Shown here: positions 8,328-16,911 of the stretch, one piece after another | Layout of the letters: every line of letters starts with the position of its first letter | How positions within the stretch are numbered: the first letter of the stretch is position 1 | Assembly (NCBI GenBank): GCA_947455205.1 | Contig: CANGNF010000035.1 | Coordinates: 1-53,877 of the forward strand | Reading direction: 5' to 3' | Source of the DNA: Acetobacteraceae bacterium | GTDB taxonomy: Bacteria; Pseudomonadota; Alphaproteobacteria; Acetobacterales; Acetobacteraceae | Length of the DNA stretch: 53,877 nt | Made by a program: the position numbers and the translations under genes | The notes under the pieces: generated by a model | Seen by the model: the letters and a program-made list of their open reading frames with translations, nothing else | Database searches by the model: none | What the model was told of the DNA's origin: nothing

Positions 8328-8981
8328 ATGACGGGCTTCCCCGGCTCCCCCCGCGTTGCCCGCGGCGCCATCGTCGGGATCGACATCTTCAACCCGCTCG
8401 CGAGCGTCTGCGTCTTCCAGTACAACCCGGACAGCCTGAGCCGCACGCTGCAACCCAGCATGGGCGGCGCCGGCGGAGACCGGCAGGAGACGCTGCGGCT
8501 GAACGGCGCGCCGGTGGAAACCATCCGCCTGGAAGCCGAGATCGACGCCACCGACCAGCTGGAACAGGGCGACGCGCAGACCGCCCAGCTTGGCATCCAC
8601 CCACAGTTGGCGGCGCTGGAAATGCTGATCTACCCGAAGAGCGCGCTGGTCATCGCCAACACCATCCTGCTCGCCACCGGCACCATCGAGATCATCCCGC
8701 CGATGGCGCCGATGGTGGTGCTGATCTACGGCGCCAAGCGCGTGGTGCCGGTGCGGCTGACCGAGTTGGCCATCACCGAGGAAGCCCACGACCCCGCGCT
8801 GAACCCGCTGCGCGCGAAGGTGCAGCTGGGCCTGCGCGTCCTCAGCTATAACGACCTGCCGCTGGAACACCCGGGCTACCACCTGTTCCTGGCGCACCAG
8901 GTGGTGAAGGAGGCCATGGCGACCATCGGCAGCGTCGGCAACCTCTCAGGCGTCGCCGGTGGCGACCTGCGGCTGCTGTGA
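8328..8981 (+). CDS. Tube-baseplate adaptor (Pvc7-like CIS tube protein)
   Basis: A 217-residue protein of the contractile-injection-system tube/adaptor type. Visible features are an N-terminal ARGAIVGIDIFNPLASVCVFQYNP core ending in the family's 'FxYNPxxL' strand, PVETIRLEAEIDATDQLEQGD, and VPVRLTELAITEEAHDPALNPLRAKVQLGLRVLSYND. In Pvc7/Afp7 this domain forms the first tube-like ring above the spike and is followed in the same chain by a LysM domain. Here the LysM part appears to be the separate next gene, 9 bases downstream. The start is ATG 8328, 4 bases after the previous stop; an in-frame TTG at 8313 would overlap the previous gene and is less likely. Confidence 0.82.
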   Translation: MTGFPGSPRVARGAIVGIDIFNPLASVCVFQYNPDSLSRTLQPSMGGAGGDRQETLRLNGAPVETIRLEAEIDATDQLEQGDAQTAQLGIHPQLAALEMLIYPKSALVIANTILLATGTIEIIPPMAPMVVLIYGAKRVVPVRLTELAITEEAHDPALNPLRAKVQLGLRVLSYNDLPLEHPGYHLFLAHQVVKEAMATIGSVGNLSGVAGGDLRLL

Positions 8982-8990
8982 GGGCGCGCG

Positions 8991-9287
8991 ATGATCGACC
9001 CCACCAGCCGCTACGCCACGCTGGAGGTTGCCAGCTTCACCACGCCGCAAGGGCGGGAGGTGCGCTACCTGCGCCGCCGCCTGCTGCCGCAGCCGCGCGA
9101 CATGCAGCAGATTGGCCAGGCCACCGTTGGCGCCGGGGAGCGACTGGACCTGCTGGCCGCGCGGGTGCTGGGCGACCCGCTGCAATACTGGCAGCTCTGC
9201 GACGCCAACGACGCCATGCGGCCGAACGACCTGGTCGAGCGGGCCGGCCGCGTGCTGCGCGTGCCGCTGCCCCGGCCGCCGGGCTGA
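8991..9287 (+). CDS. LysM/gpX-like tail protein
   Basis: A 98-residue protein. The second half, GERLDLLAARVLGDPLQYWQLCDANDAMRPNDLVERAGRVLRVPLP, has the LysM-like pattern shared by phage tail protein X and the C-terminus of Pvc7/Afp7: a 'D.lA...ygdp..wW.l.daN....p.dl..G..l.iP' layout. It should bind at the tube-hub junction rather than peptidoglycan. It lies directly after the Pvc7-like adaptor and 5 bases before the hub gene, which supports a split of the usual adaptor-LysM fusion. Length is normal for a stand-alone gpX-type protein. Confidence 0.8.
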   Translation: MIDPTSRYATLEVASFTTPQGREVRYLRRRLLPQPRDMQQIGQATVGAGERLDLLAARVLGDPLQYWQLCDANDAMRPNDLVERAGRVLRVPLPRPPG

Positions 9288-9292
9288 CCGCC

Positions 9293-10444
9293 ATGCTGGA
9301 ATCGCTGCTCGGCATCCGCATGACGCTGCTGATCGGCCCCACCATCGCGGTGCCGGCGCCGCTGCCGGTGCTGGAAGCCCTTTCCGGCGTGGAGGTGACG
9401 CTGCGCCAGGAAGGCCGCAACGGCTTTCAGCTGGAGTTCACCCTGGGCCGCGGCCCGCTGGAGCTGCTGGACTACACCCTGGCCGCGCTGCCGCTGCTGT
9501 GGCCGATGAACCGCGTGGTGATGCAGGTCTGGCTGGGCGTGATGCCGGAGGTGCTGTTCGACGGATTCATCACGCATCGGCAGGTGCTGCCCGGCCACAG
9601 CCCCGGCGAGGCGCGCATGATCCTCTCGGGCGAGGATGTGCGGGTGATGATGGCGCTGCACGAGATCTCGATGCCCTGGCCGGCCATGCCGCACCACGTG
9701 CGGGCGCAGGCCATACTGGCCAAGTATCTGCTGTACTTCGCCAGCCCGCCGGTGGTCCTGCCGCCGCTGCAACTCTCCGTGCCGCTGCCGAATGAGTGCA
9801 TCCCCGCGCAGTCCGGCACCGACCTGGACTATGTCGAGGACCTGGCCGAGCAGGTCGGCCACGTCTTCTACGTGGAGCCGGGCCCGCTGCCGATGACCAA
9901 CACGGTGTACTGGGGCCAGGAAAACCGCCTGGGCAAGCCGCAGCGCGCGCTGTCCACCAACATGGGCAGCAGCACCAACGTGGAGCAGATCAGCTTCGGC
10001 TACGACGCCATGCAGCCGCTGATGGTGCTGGGCATGGTGCAGGATGCGCGGCTGGGGGTGATGCTGCCGGTGGTCGGCACGCCGCCGCTGCAGGTGCCGC
10101 TGGCGCCGCTGCCGGCCATGGCGACGCAGGGCGCCAACCTGCGGACGGTGCAGGTGAAGCACGGCGGCAATACCGACCTGCCCACCGCCATGGCGCGCGC
10201 CCAGTCGGAAACCAGGCGCAGCAGCAACGCTGTGGTCGCGCGCGGCGAGTTGGATGCACTGCGCTACGGCGCCCTGCTGCGCGCCAACCGCCTGGTGGGC
10301 GTGCGCGGCGCCGGCGCCATGCATGACGGCTTCTGGCTGGTGAACGAGGTCACCCACAGCATCCGTCGCGGCAGCTACAGGCAGTCCTTCGTGCTGGCGC
10401 GAGAGGGCTTCGGCCCGCTGCTGCCCGTGGTACCGCCGCTATGA
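9293..10444 (+). CDS. Baseplate hub protein, gp27-like (N-terminal half of a split Pvc8/VgrG)
   Basis: A 383-residue protein corresponding to the gp27/gpD-like tube-fold part of VgrG-type spikes: paired beta domains with YTLAALPLLWPMNRVVMQVW, GVMPEVLFDGFIT, LSGEDVRVMMALHEISMPWP, then DLDYVEDLAEQVGHVFYVEPGP, and a C-terminal AQSETRRSSNAVVARGELDALRYG segment ending in HSIRRGSYRQSFVLAREG. It forms the hub that links the tube to the spike. In Pvc8/Afp8 hub and spike are one chain; here the OB-fold spike is the next gene, overlapping by 4 bases (ATGA), so stoichiometric synthesis is likely. ATG 9293 is chosen because earlier in-frame starts run through the LysM-like gene. Confidence 0.85.
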   Translation: MLESLLGIRMTLLIGPTIAVPAPLPVLEALSGVEVTLRQEGRNGFQLEFTLGRGPLELLDYTLAALPLLWPMNRVVMQVWLGVMPEVLFDGFITHRQVLPGHSPGEARMILSGEDVRVMMALHEISMPWPAMPHHVRAQAILAKYLLYFASPPVVLPPLQLSVPLPNECIPAQSGTDLDYVEDLAEQVGHVFYVEPGPLPMTNTVYWGQENRLGKPQRALSTNMGSSTNVEQISFGYDAMQPLMVLGMVQDARLGVMLPVVGTPPLQVPLAPLPAMATQGANLRTVQVKHGGNTDLPTAMARAQSETRRSSNAVVARGELDALRYGALLRANRLVGVRGAGAMHDGFWLVNEVTHSIRRGSYRQSFVLAREGFGPLLPVVPPL

Positions 10445-10998
10445 CGGAACGCCATCGCCATTGGGGCAAGTTCCGCGGCACGGTCGTCAGCACCGTGGAC
10501 CCCATGCTGAAGGGCCGGCTGACGGCGACGCTGACCCTGGGCGGCGCGCCGCTGACCGTCGTGGCCGAGGCCTGCGTGCCCTACCCCGGCTTCTACGCCA
10601 TTCCGCCGGAAGGTTCGGGCGTGTGGATCGAGTTCGAGGAAGGCAACCTCGACAAGCCGATCTGGTCCGGTTGCTGGTGGCATGACGGCGAGTTGGCGAC
10701 GCTGCTGATGCCGGACCTGCCACCGCCCACGCCGGCAACCGCGCCGAAGACCGTGGTGCTGGCGGCAGTGCCGGTCGGGCGCGGCATCGCCACGGCGCGG
10801 CTGAAGCTGGCCGCTGCCTCCGGCAAGGCAACCTTGGAAAGCGTGCTACCGCCGGCCACGCCGGCGCTGCCAAGCGCCATTCGCATCGGCGTGGATGGCG
10901 TCGAGCTCTGCTACGGCCCGAACAGCATCAAGCTTTCGCTGCTTAGCGTGGATATCGACAAGGGCGCGCTGACCATCACCCCCGTCCCGATGCCGTAG
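10441..10998 (+). CDS. Baseplate spike protein, gp5 OB-fold type (C-terminal half of a split Pvc8)
   Basis: A 185-residue protein. The first ~90 residues are the gp5/VgrG OB-fold: WGKFRGTVVSTVDPMLKGRL at the start, ACVPYPGFYAIPPEGSGVWIEFEEGNLDKPIWSGCWW. This is the part of the central spike that sits under the hub. The remaining ~95 residues are Ala/Pro-rich followed by short strands and lack the long beta-helical needle repeats of VgrG, so the spike is short. It overlaps the hub gene by 4 bases and is followed 11 bases later by the PAAR-like tip gene. Assignment is strong from motif plus position. Confidence 0.87.
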   Translation: MTERHRHWGKFRGTVVSTVDPMLKGRLTATLTLGGAPLTVVAEACVPYPGFYAIPPEGSGVWIEFEEGNLDKPIWSGCWWHDGELATLLMPDLPPPTPATAPKTVVLAAVPVGRGIATARLKLAAASGKATLESVLPPATPALPSAIRIGVDGVELCYGPNSIKLSLLSVDIDKGALTITPVPMP

Positions 10999-11009
10999 GA
11001 GCAACCGAC

Positions 11010-11327
11010 ATGCCCGGCTTCCTGGTGCATCGCGGCGCCGTCATCACCTGCTCCCATGCCGGGCCGGCGACGCCGACCCTGCCGGCCTCCCGCGTCAAGG
11101 TCTCCGGCATGCCGGTGGTGACGCAGCCGATCCCCTTCGTCGTCACCGGCTGCACCCAGGCCGCCGCCTTGCTGCCGTTCTGCGTCTTCGGCCAGGTGGT
11201 CATGGGCGCCTTGCAGGTGAAGTCGGAGGGCGCGGCGGTGATGCTGGCGGCCAGCACCACCCTGTGCGCCCCAACCGCCACGCCGCTGCTGGTGCTGACG
11301 ACGCAGATGCAGGTGAAGGGCCGATGA
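11010..11327 (+). CDS. PAAR-like spike tip protein (Pvc10-like)
   Basis: A 105-residue protein with the layout of PAAR-like/DUF4280 tips: MPGFLVHRGAVITCSHAG at the start, alternating hydrophobic and small residues, cysteines at C14, C48, C57 and C88 and a histidine at H16 that could bind a metal ion as in PAAR cones. It should cap the short spike. It lies between the OB-fold spike and gp25, the same position as Pvc10 near Pvc8/Pvc9. No effector extension is present, so any cargo would have to load elsewhere. It overlaps the gp25 gene by 4 bases. Confidence 0.75.
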   Translation: MPGFLVHRGAVITCSHAGPATPTLPASRVKVSGMPVVTQPIPFVVTGCTQAAALLPFCVFGQVVMGALQVKSEGAAVMLAASTTLCAPTATPLLVLTTQMQVKGR

Positions 11328-11689
11328 GCGCCACCGACATCGCCTGGCCCTACGGCTTCGACGCCGCCGGCCGCACCGCACGCGCGGCACCGGAGGCGCA
11401 TATCCGGCAGATGCTGGAACAGCTGCTGTTCACCAATGCCGGGGAGCGGGTGAATCGCCCCGACTTCGGCAGCGGCCTGCTGCAACTGGTCTTCGCCCCC
11501 AACTCGCCGGAGTTGGCCACCGCCCTGCAGTTCAACATGCGCGCCGCGATCCAGCGCTATCTCGGCGACCTGATCGACCTCAGCGCGCTGGAGGTCAGCA
11601 GCGAGGACAGCACCATCCGCATCAACCTGCGCTACGTCATCCGCGCCACCGGCACGGCCCAGGCGGCGCAGTTCGTGCAGCAGGGCTGA
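11324..11689 (+). CDS. Baseplate wedge protein, gp25-like (Pvc9)
   Basis: A 121-residue GPW/gp25-family protein. The pattern HIRQMLEQLLFTNAGERVNRPDFGSGLLQLVF is the family core, with the conserved 'GER...p.fGsgL..l.F' string, followed by LQFNMRAAIQRYLGDLIDLSALEV. gp25 seeds sheath polymerisation from the baseplate. ATG 11324 overlaps the PAAR-like stop by 4 bases; an upstream in-frame start would lie inside that gene. It ends 3 bases before the next start. Length is standard. Confidence 0.93.
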   Translation: MSATDIAWPYGFDAAGRTARAAPEAHIRQMLEQLLFTNAGERVNRPDFGSGLLQLVFAPNSPELATALQFNMRAAIQRYLGDLIDLSALEVSSEDSTIRINLRYVIRATGTAQAAQFVQQG

Positions 11690-11692
11690 GCC

Positions 11693-13909
11693 ATGACCCG
11701 CCGCGACCTGCTGCGCCACGCCGAGGACCTGAACGGCCTGGACCATGTGGAACTGGTTGCGGATGGCTGCACCCTGTTGCTCAGCTTCATCAAGCCGCCG
11801 CCGGAAGGCGTGCAGCCGCGCAACATCGTGCTGGAAGGCGACAACCCGCCCGGCATCACCGAGGTGACGCTGCGCAGCGGCCTGGACGAACAGCCCGACG
11901 ACCTGCTGGCGGTGGCGCTGGACCGGCGCGGTGGCCATGGCGCCTATCGGCTGCGCCTGCGCGACGTGCCGGGGCTGGACCCCTACTACGCCTGCGCGCC
12001 CTTTCGCTTCCGGCTGGAGGAGACGACGGCGCTGGACTGCGTCGCGCCGGCCCCACCGGAGCCACCGCCGCCACCGGCGCCCGAGATCGACTACCTCGCG
12101 CGCGACTTCGCCAGCTTCCGCCAGCTGATGCTGGACCGCCTGGCCTTGACGCTGCCGGCCTGGCAGGAGCGGCACATCCCCGATATCGGCATCGCCGTGG
12201 TGGAGATCCTGGCGCATACCGCCGACCACCTGGCCTATTGGCAGGATGCGGTGGCGACCGAGGCCTATATCGGCACCGCCCGGCTGCGCAGCTCGGTCCG
12301 TCGCCACGCCCGGCTGGTGGACTACCCGATGCATGAGGGCTGCAACGCCCGCGCCTTCATCCACCTGGCCTGCGAGGCCGACACGCGCCTGCCCGCCGGC
12401 AGGTTGCAGGTCGCCACCGCTGATGGTACCGCGGTGTTCCTGCCGGTTGGGCCTGAGCCGCTGGCGCTGCACGTGGCGCAGAACGCCATGCGCCTGCACG
12501 ATTGGGGCGAGCCGACCGGCACGCTGCCGCAAGGCGCCACCGCCGCGACACTGGTGTGCGACGGCGCGCTGCATCTGGCCCCCGGCGACCTTCTGCTGCT
12601 GGAAGCGGTGGACCCCGCCGATGGCTCGCCCGCCGCCCTGGCGCTGCGCCACGTGGTGCGGCTGATCGAGGTTGAACCGGACCAGGACCCGCTGCTGGCG
12701 CTGCGCCTGGTGCGGCTACGCTGGGCGGCAGCGGATGCGCTGCCCTTTGCCCTGCCCTTTGCCCGTGACGGCGCCACCCTGGCCGTGGCGCGTGGCAACC
12801 TGCTGCTGGCCGACCACGGCGCCTGGACCAAGCTGACCCTCCGCCCGGGAGAGACGCTGCTGGACGCGCCGGCCCTCGACTTCTCCGCGCCACTGCCAGC
12901 GCCCGAAACGGCCGCCAGCGCCATGCTGCGCCCGGACCCGCGCCAGGCCAGGGCGCAGCTGACCATCGCCAGCACCGCGCCGGGCGGCCAGCAGGACTGG
13001 CGACTGGTGCCGGACCTGCTGCGCAGCGACGCCCGCGACCACGACGTGGTGGCCGAGCCCGAGGCGGATGGCAGCATGCGCCTGCGCTTCGGCGCCACGA
13101 AGCCCGCGCCCGGCAGCAGCTTCAGCATCGCTGCCCGACTGGGCAACGGCCCCGCCGGCAATCTGGGCGCGGACCGCCTGACCGTGGCGCTGCTGGGCGG
13201 CCAGCCCGCCCCCGGCCTGCACCCGCGCAACCCGTTGCCCGCCAGCGGCGGCATCGCGCCGGAAGCGCTGGAAAGCGTGCGCCTGCGCGCCCCCCGCGCG
13301 CTGCACAACGTGCTGCTGCGGGCGGTGACGGAGGACGACTACGCCGCCATCGCCGGCCAGCACCCGCGGGTGCAGCGCGCCGCCGCCCGCATGACCTGGA
13401 CCGGCAGCCGCCAGTTGGTGCGCGTGGCGCTGGACCCGCTGGGCGGGCAGGACGCCGACCCCGCCCTGCAGGCCGAGGTCACCGCGCTGCTGGCGCCCTG
13501 CCGCCGCATCGGCCATGTGCTGGAGGTGGTCGGTGCCAGCTACGTGCCGCTGGTGGTGGTGCTGGACGTCCAACTGGCGCCGCACGTCGCCCGGGGCCAG
13601 GTGCGGGCGGGGCTGCTGGCACGCCTCGGCAACGGGTTGCTGGCGGATGGCAGCCGCGCCCTGTTCCACCCGGACAATCTCAGCTTCGGCGAGGCCGTGC
13701 ATGCCAGCCGCATCCTGGCCGCCGCGCATGGCGTATCCGGCGTGCTGGCCGCGACGCTGCTGCGGCTGGAACGGCAATATGAGGGACCGAATGGGGAGGT
13801 CGCCGCTGGCGTGCTGCCGGTCGGCCGCTTCGAGATCGCCCGCCTGGCGCCGCAGCCCGGCCGCCCCGGCCGCGGCCACCTGACCCTGCGGCTGCGAGGC
13901 GGCCGATGA
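11693..13909 (+). CDS. Baseplate assembly protein, gpJ-like (Pvc11)
   Basis: A 738-residue wedge protein. After a beta-rich N-terminus (about 1-125) comes the diagnostic EIDYLARDFASFRQLMLDRL and IPDIGIAVVEILAHTADHLAYWQDAVATEAYIGTARLR, the eCIS/phage putative baseplate assembly signature. The C-terminal part carries LPASGGIAPEALESVRLRAPRAL.. and VTEDDYAAIAGQHPRVQRAAARMTW, the gpJ core. With Pvc12 it builds the wedge ring that couples the baseplate trigger to the sheath. It overlaps the next gene by 4 bases. Length is typical for Pvc11. Confidence 0.92.
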   Translation: MTRRDLLRHAEDLNGLDHVELVADGCTLLLSFIKPPPEGVQPRNIVLEGDNPPGITEVTLRSGLDEQPDDLLAVALDRRGGHGAYRLRLRDVPGLDPYYACAPFRFRLEETTALDCVAPAPPEPPPPPAPEIDYLARDFASFRQLMLDRLALTLPAWQERHIPDIGIAVVEILAHTADHLAYWQDAVATEAYIGTARLRSSVRRHARLVDYPMHEGCNARAFIHLACEADTRLPAGRLQVATADGTAVFLPVGPEPLALHVAQNAMRLHDWGEPTGTLPQGATAATLVCDGALHLAPGDLLLLEAVDPADGSPAALALRHVVRLIEVEPDQDPLLALRLVRLRWAAADALPFALPFARDGATLAVARGNLLLADHGAWTKLTLRPGETLLDAPALDFSAPLPAPETAASAMLRPDPRQARAQLTIASTAPGGQQDWRLVPDLLRSDARDHDVVAEPEADGSMRLRFGATKPAPGSSFSIAARLGNGPAGNLGADRLTVALLGGQPAPGLHPRNPLPASGGIAPEALESVRLRAPRALHNVLLRAVTEDDYAAIAGQHPRVQRAAARMTWTGSRQLVRVALDPLGGQDADPALQAEVTALLAPCRRIGHVLEVVGASYVPLVVVLDVQLAPHVARGQVRAGLLARLGNGLLADGSRALFHPDNLSFGEAVHASRILAAAHGVSGVLAATLLRLERQYEGPNGEVAAGVLPVGRFEIARLAPQPGRPGRGHLTLRLRGGR

Positions 13910-16900
13910 GCGACCGCCCCGCCCTGCCCGCCATCGCCCGGCGCAGCGCCAGCTACGCCACCAGCCTGGCCGCCATGCAGGCGCGGCTGGCGGCGCCTGA
14001 CCTGCCCGCGCTGCACGCGCTCCGCACCCGCGACCCCGACGACCCGACCCTGGCGCTGCTGGACGCCTGGGCGGTGACGGCGGAGGTGCTGGGCTTCTAC
14101 GAGGAGCGCATCGCCAACGAGCACTACCTGGCCACCGCCACCGAGCAGCGTTCGCTGGTGGAACTCGCCCGTCTGGCCGGCACCGCCCCGCGCCAGGCGC
14201 TGCCGGCGCAGGCCTGGCTGTCCTACACCGTCATCAACGACGGCGTGATGGAAATCCCCGCCGGAAGCGCGGTGCAGAGCCTGCCCGGCGACGGCGCCCA
14301 GCCGCAGTTGTTCGAGACCGGCGAACCATTGCAGGCTCGCGCCGCCTGGTCCCGCATGGCCGCACGGCAGACCCAGCCCCAGGTGGTGGACGAGACGACG
14401 ACGACCCTGTGGTTCCAGGGCGCTGCGCTGGGCCTGCAACCCAACGGCCTGCTGCTGCTGGTGCCGGACGATGGCGAGCCGCGCGCGGTCCGCATCGGCA
14501 CCGTCATGCCGCTGGCGGCGCAGGACCGCACCTGCGTCACCCTGCAATCCCTGCCGCCGCCAGTGCCGCAGCGCCGCGCCTGGCGCACGCCGTTCGAGAC
14601 CGCGCGGGCGCTGGTGGCGCCGCTGTCGCGCCCCGCCGCCGGGCACCCCAGCAGCCCGCAGCGGCTGGAGCGCAGCGCCACCGAGGCCTTCGACCCCACC
14701 GACGACACGGCGATGAGCCTGCTGGCCGCGCTGCACCCTGCCGCCGCCGGGGCGCTGCGCCGCGCCGTGGCCAACAACGCCCTGGCGCCGGGCCTGCCGT
14801 GGCAGGTGCTGGCCTTCCGCGTCCATGCCGGGGTGTTCGGCAACCAGGCCCCTCGCCGCCAGGTCGGGCCACCGCCGGCCGCTTCGGTGGAATGGACGTT
14901 GAACGATGCCGATGCCCAACCGCGCGAGGCGCTGGCTGCGACGCTGCGCGAGGCCGGCGACAACCTGGCCATCAGCTTGGCGCTGGGCGGCAACCCGCCG
15001 GTCTCGACCACCGTGCAGCGCGATGGCCAAATGGTGGACCTGGACTACCCCGCCGCCGACGAAAAGCTGGCCATCAGCTTCGGCGATGCCGGGGTGGAGC
15101 TGGTGTTCCGCGCCCGCGACGCCAGCATCACCCTGGCCCTGCCACGCGGCACGCCGACGCTGACGCTGACGCAGAAGGGCGACAGCCTCGGCCCGGTGAC
15201 GCTGCAATCCAGCGGCCCGCGGGGCGAACGCATCCTGGCGCTCAGTGGCAGCTTCGCCAGCCGCGCCCCGGCCCGCTTCACCGAGGTGCCGACCGAGGTG
15301 GCGCTGGACACCACCTACGACGCCGTGGTGCCGCAAAGCTGGGTGGTGCTGGACCGCCCTGGCGGCCTGCTGGTGACCAAGGTGGCCAAGGACGGTGTCC
15401 GCAGCCTGTCCCGCGCCGACTACGGCATCACCGGCAAGGTCACCCGGCTGACGCTGGACCAGCCTTGGATAGCGCCGGAGGACAGCTTCGCCACCATTCG
15501 CGGCACCACGGTGCATGCCGGCCCGGTGCCGCTGCTGCTGGCGGAGGAACCGATCCCGGACCCGCTGGCCGGTGACAGCATTCCGCTGGCCGGCCTGCAG
15601 GAAGGGCTGCAGCCCGGTCGCTGGCTGGTGGTGGAAGGCGAGCGCGCCGACGAGGCCGCCGGCATCCGCGCCGCCGAGGTGGTGATGCTGGCCGCTGTGA
15701 AGCAGGTGGCCGCGCCGGACCGCCCGGGCCAGGCGCTGTACAGCGTGCTGAGCATCACCGAGCCGCTGGCATATGCCTACAAGCATGAGGGGCTGGTGGT
15801 GCACGGCAATGTCATCAGCGCCAGCCATGGCGGCGCCCGCGTGGAGGTACTGGGCAGCGGCGATGCCGGCCAGGCCTTCCAGCGCTTCACGCTGCGCCAG
15901 GGCGCCGCCGCCCAGCCGGCCGGCCTGGCCGGTGGCGGCACCGAGCCGCTGACGACGCTGGACATCACCGTCAACGGCATGCCCTGGACCGAGGTGCCGA
16001 GCCTGGCCGAGGCCGGGCCGGATGACCGGGTCTATGCCGTCCGCGCCGATACCGCCGCCGGCACCACCAGCATCCTGTTCGGCGATGGCATCACCGGCGC
16101 CCGGCTGCCGACCGGGCAGGAGAATATCCGCGCCGCCTATCGCAGCGGCGGCGGCCCGGCCGGCAATGTCGGCGCCGGCCAGTTGACGCTGCTGGTCAGC
16201 CGCCCGCTGAACGTGGACAGCGTGACCAACCCGCTGCCCGCCAGCGGCGGCGCCCCGCCGGAGCCGCCCGAGGACGCACGCACGCGCATACCGCTTGGCC
16301 TGGCGGCGCTGGACCGGCTGGTCTCGGTGCAGGACTACACCGACCTGGCGCGCTGCTTCGCCGGCATCGCCAAGGTGGCGGCGGTGGCGCTGCCGCGGCG
16401 CGGCGGCACGCTGGTGCATGTGACCTTCGCCGCCGCCGGGGGTGGCCTCCCGCCGCTGGGCCTGGCTGCCGGCCTGCAGGCTGCGCTGCGGCAGCGTGGC
16501 GACCCGGCCCAGGCCGTGGCGGTGGCGCCCTGCCGGCTGAAGCTGGTGGTGCTCGCCGCCGCCGTGGCGCTGCGGCCCGGCGCCGCGTGGGAGGACGTGG
16601 CCCCCGCGATCCGCGCCGCGCTGCTGGCCAGGCTCGGCTTCGCCCGGCGAGAGATTGCCCAGCCGGTGCATCGCAGCGAGGTCATCGCCACCATCCAGGC
16701 GGTGCCCGGCGTGGCCTGGCTGCGACTGGAACGCCTGGCCTTCCTGGCCCCTGACTTCAACGCCGAGGACCTGGCCGCGCTGGGCACCGCGGGCGTGGCC
16801 GACATCTCCGCCGCACGCACCGCCGCCGGCAGCAGCATCATCCCGGCCGAGATCGCCTTCCTGCCGGACGGCATCCCGGACCTGATGCAGTTGCGGGAGA

Positions 16901-16911
16901 TCCCGGCATGA
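13906..16911 (+). CDS. Large baseplate assembly protein (Pvc12-like)
   Basis: A 1001-residue protein and a paralogue of the preceding one: the N-terminal ALLDAWAVTAEVLGFYEERIANEHYLATATEQRSLVELARL corresponds to the 'eila..adhl.yyq' helix of Pvc11, and the C-terminus has NPLPASGGAPPEPPEDARTR and LDRLVSVQDYTDLARCFAGIAKVAAV, the gpJ core. The middle (about 250-760) is beta-rich and contains FGDGITGARLPTGQENIRAAYRSGGGPAGNV, another conserved baseplate string. Probable role: second wedge component surrounding the hub. It shares ATGA overlaps with both neighbours. Confidence 0.9.
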   Translation: MSDRPALPAIARRSASYATSLAAMQARLAAPDLPALHALRTRDPDDPTLALLDAWAVTAEVLGFYEERIANEHYLATATEQRSLVELARLAGTAPRQALPAQAWLSYTVINDGVMEIPAGSAVQSLPGDGAQPQLFETGEPLQARAAWSRMAARQTQPQVVDETTTTLWFQGAALGLQPNGLLLLVPDDGEPRAVRIGTVMPLAAQDRTCVTLQSLPPPVPQRRAWRTPFETARALVAPLSRPAAGHPSSPQRLERSATEAFDPTDDTAMSLLAALHPAAAGALRRAVANNALAPGLPWQVLAFRVHAGVFGNQAPRRQVGPPPAASVEWTLNDADAQPREALAATLREAGDNLAISLALGGNPPVSTTVQRDGQMVDLDYPAADEKLAISFGDAGVELVFRARDASITLALPRGTPTLTLTQKGDSLGPVTLQSSGPRGERILALSGSFASRAPARFTEVPTEVALDTTYDAVVPQSWVVLDRPGGLLVTKVAKDGVRSLSRADYGITGKVTRLTLDQPWIAPEDSFATIRGTTVHAGPVPLLLAEEPIPDPLAGDSIPLAGLQEGLQPGRWLVVEGERADEAAGIRAAEVVMLAAVKQVAAPDRPGQALYSVLSITEPLAYAYKHEGLVVHGNVISASHGGARVEVLGSGDAGQAFQRFTLRQGAAAQPAGLAGGGTEPLTTLDITVNGMPWTEVPSLAEAGPDDRVYAVRADTAAGTTSILFGDGITGARLPTGQENIRAAYRSGGGPAGNVGAGQLTLLVSRPLNVDSVTNPLPASGGAPPEPPEDARTRIPLGLAALDRLVSVQDYTDLARCFAGIAKVAAVALPRRGGTLVHVTFAAAGGGLPPLGLAAGLQAALRQRGDPAQAVAVAPCRLKLVVLAAAVALRPGAAWEDVAPAIRAALLARLGFARREIAQPVHRSEVIATIQAVPGVAWLRLERLAFLAPDFNAEDLAALGTAGVADISAARTAAGSSIIPAEIAFLPDGIPDLMQLREIPA

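Noticed and set aside
13540..16671. A long minus-strand open frame opposite the Pvc12-like gene
   Set aside because: It runs through two conserved baseplate genes in the opposite direction and has no recognisable motif.
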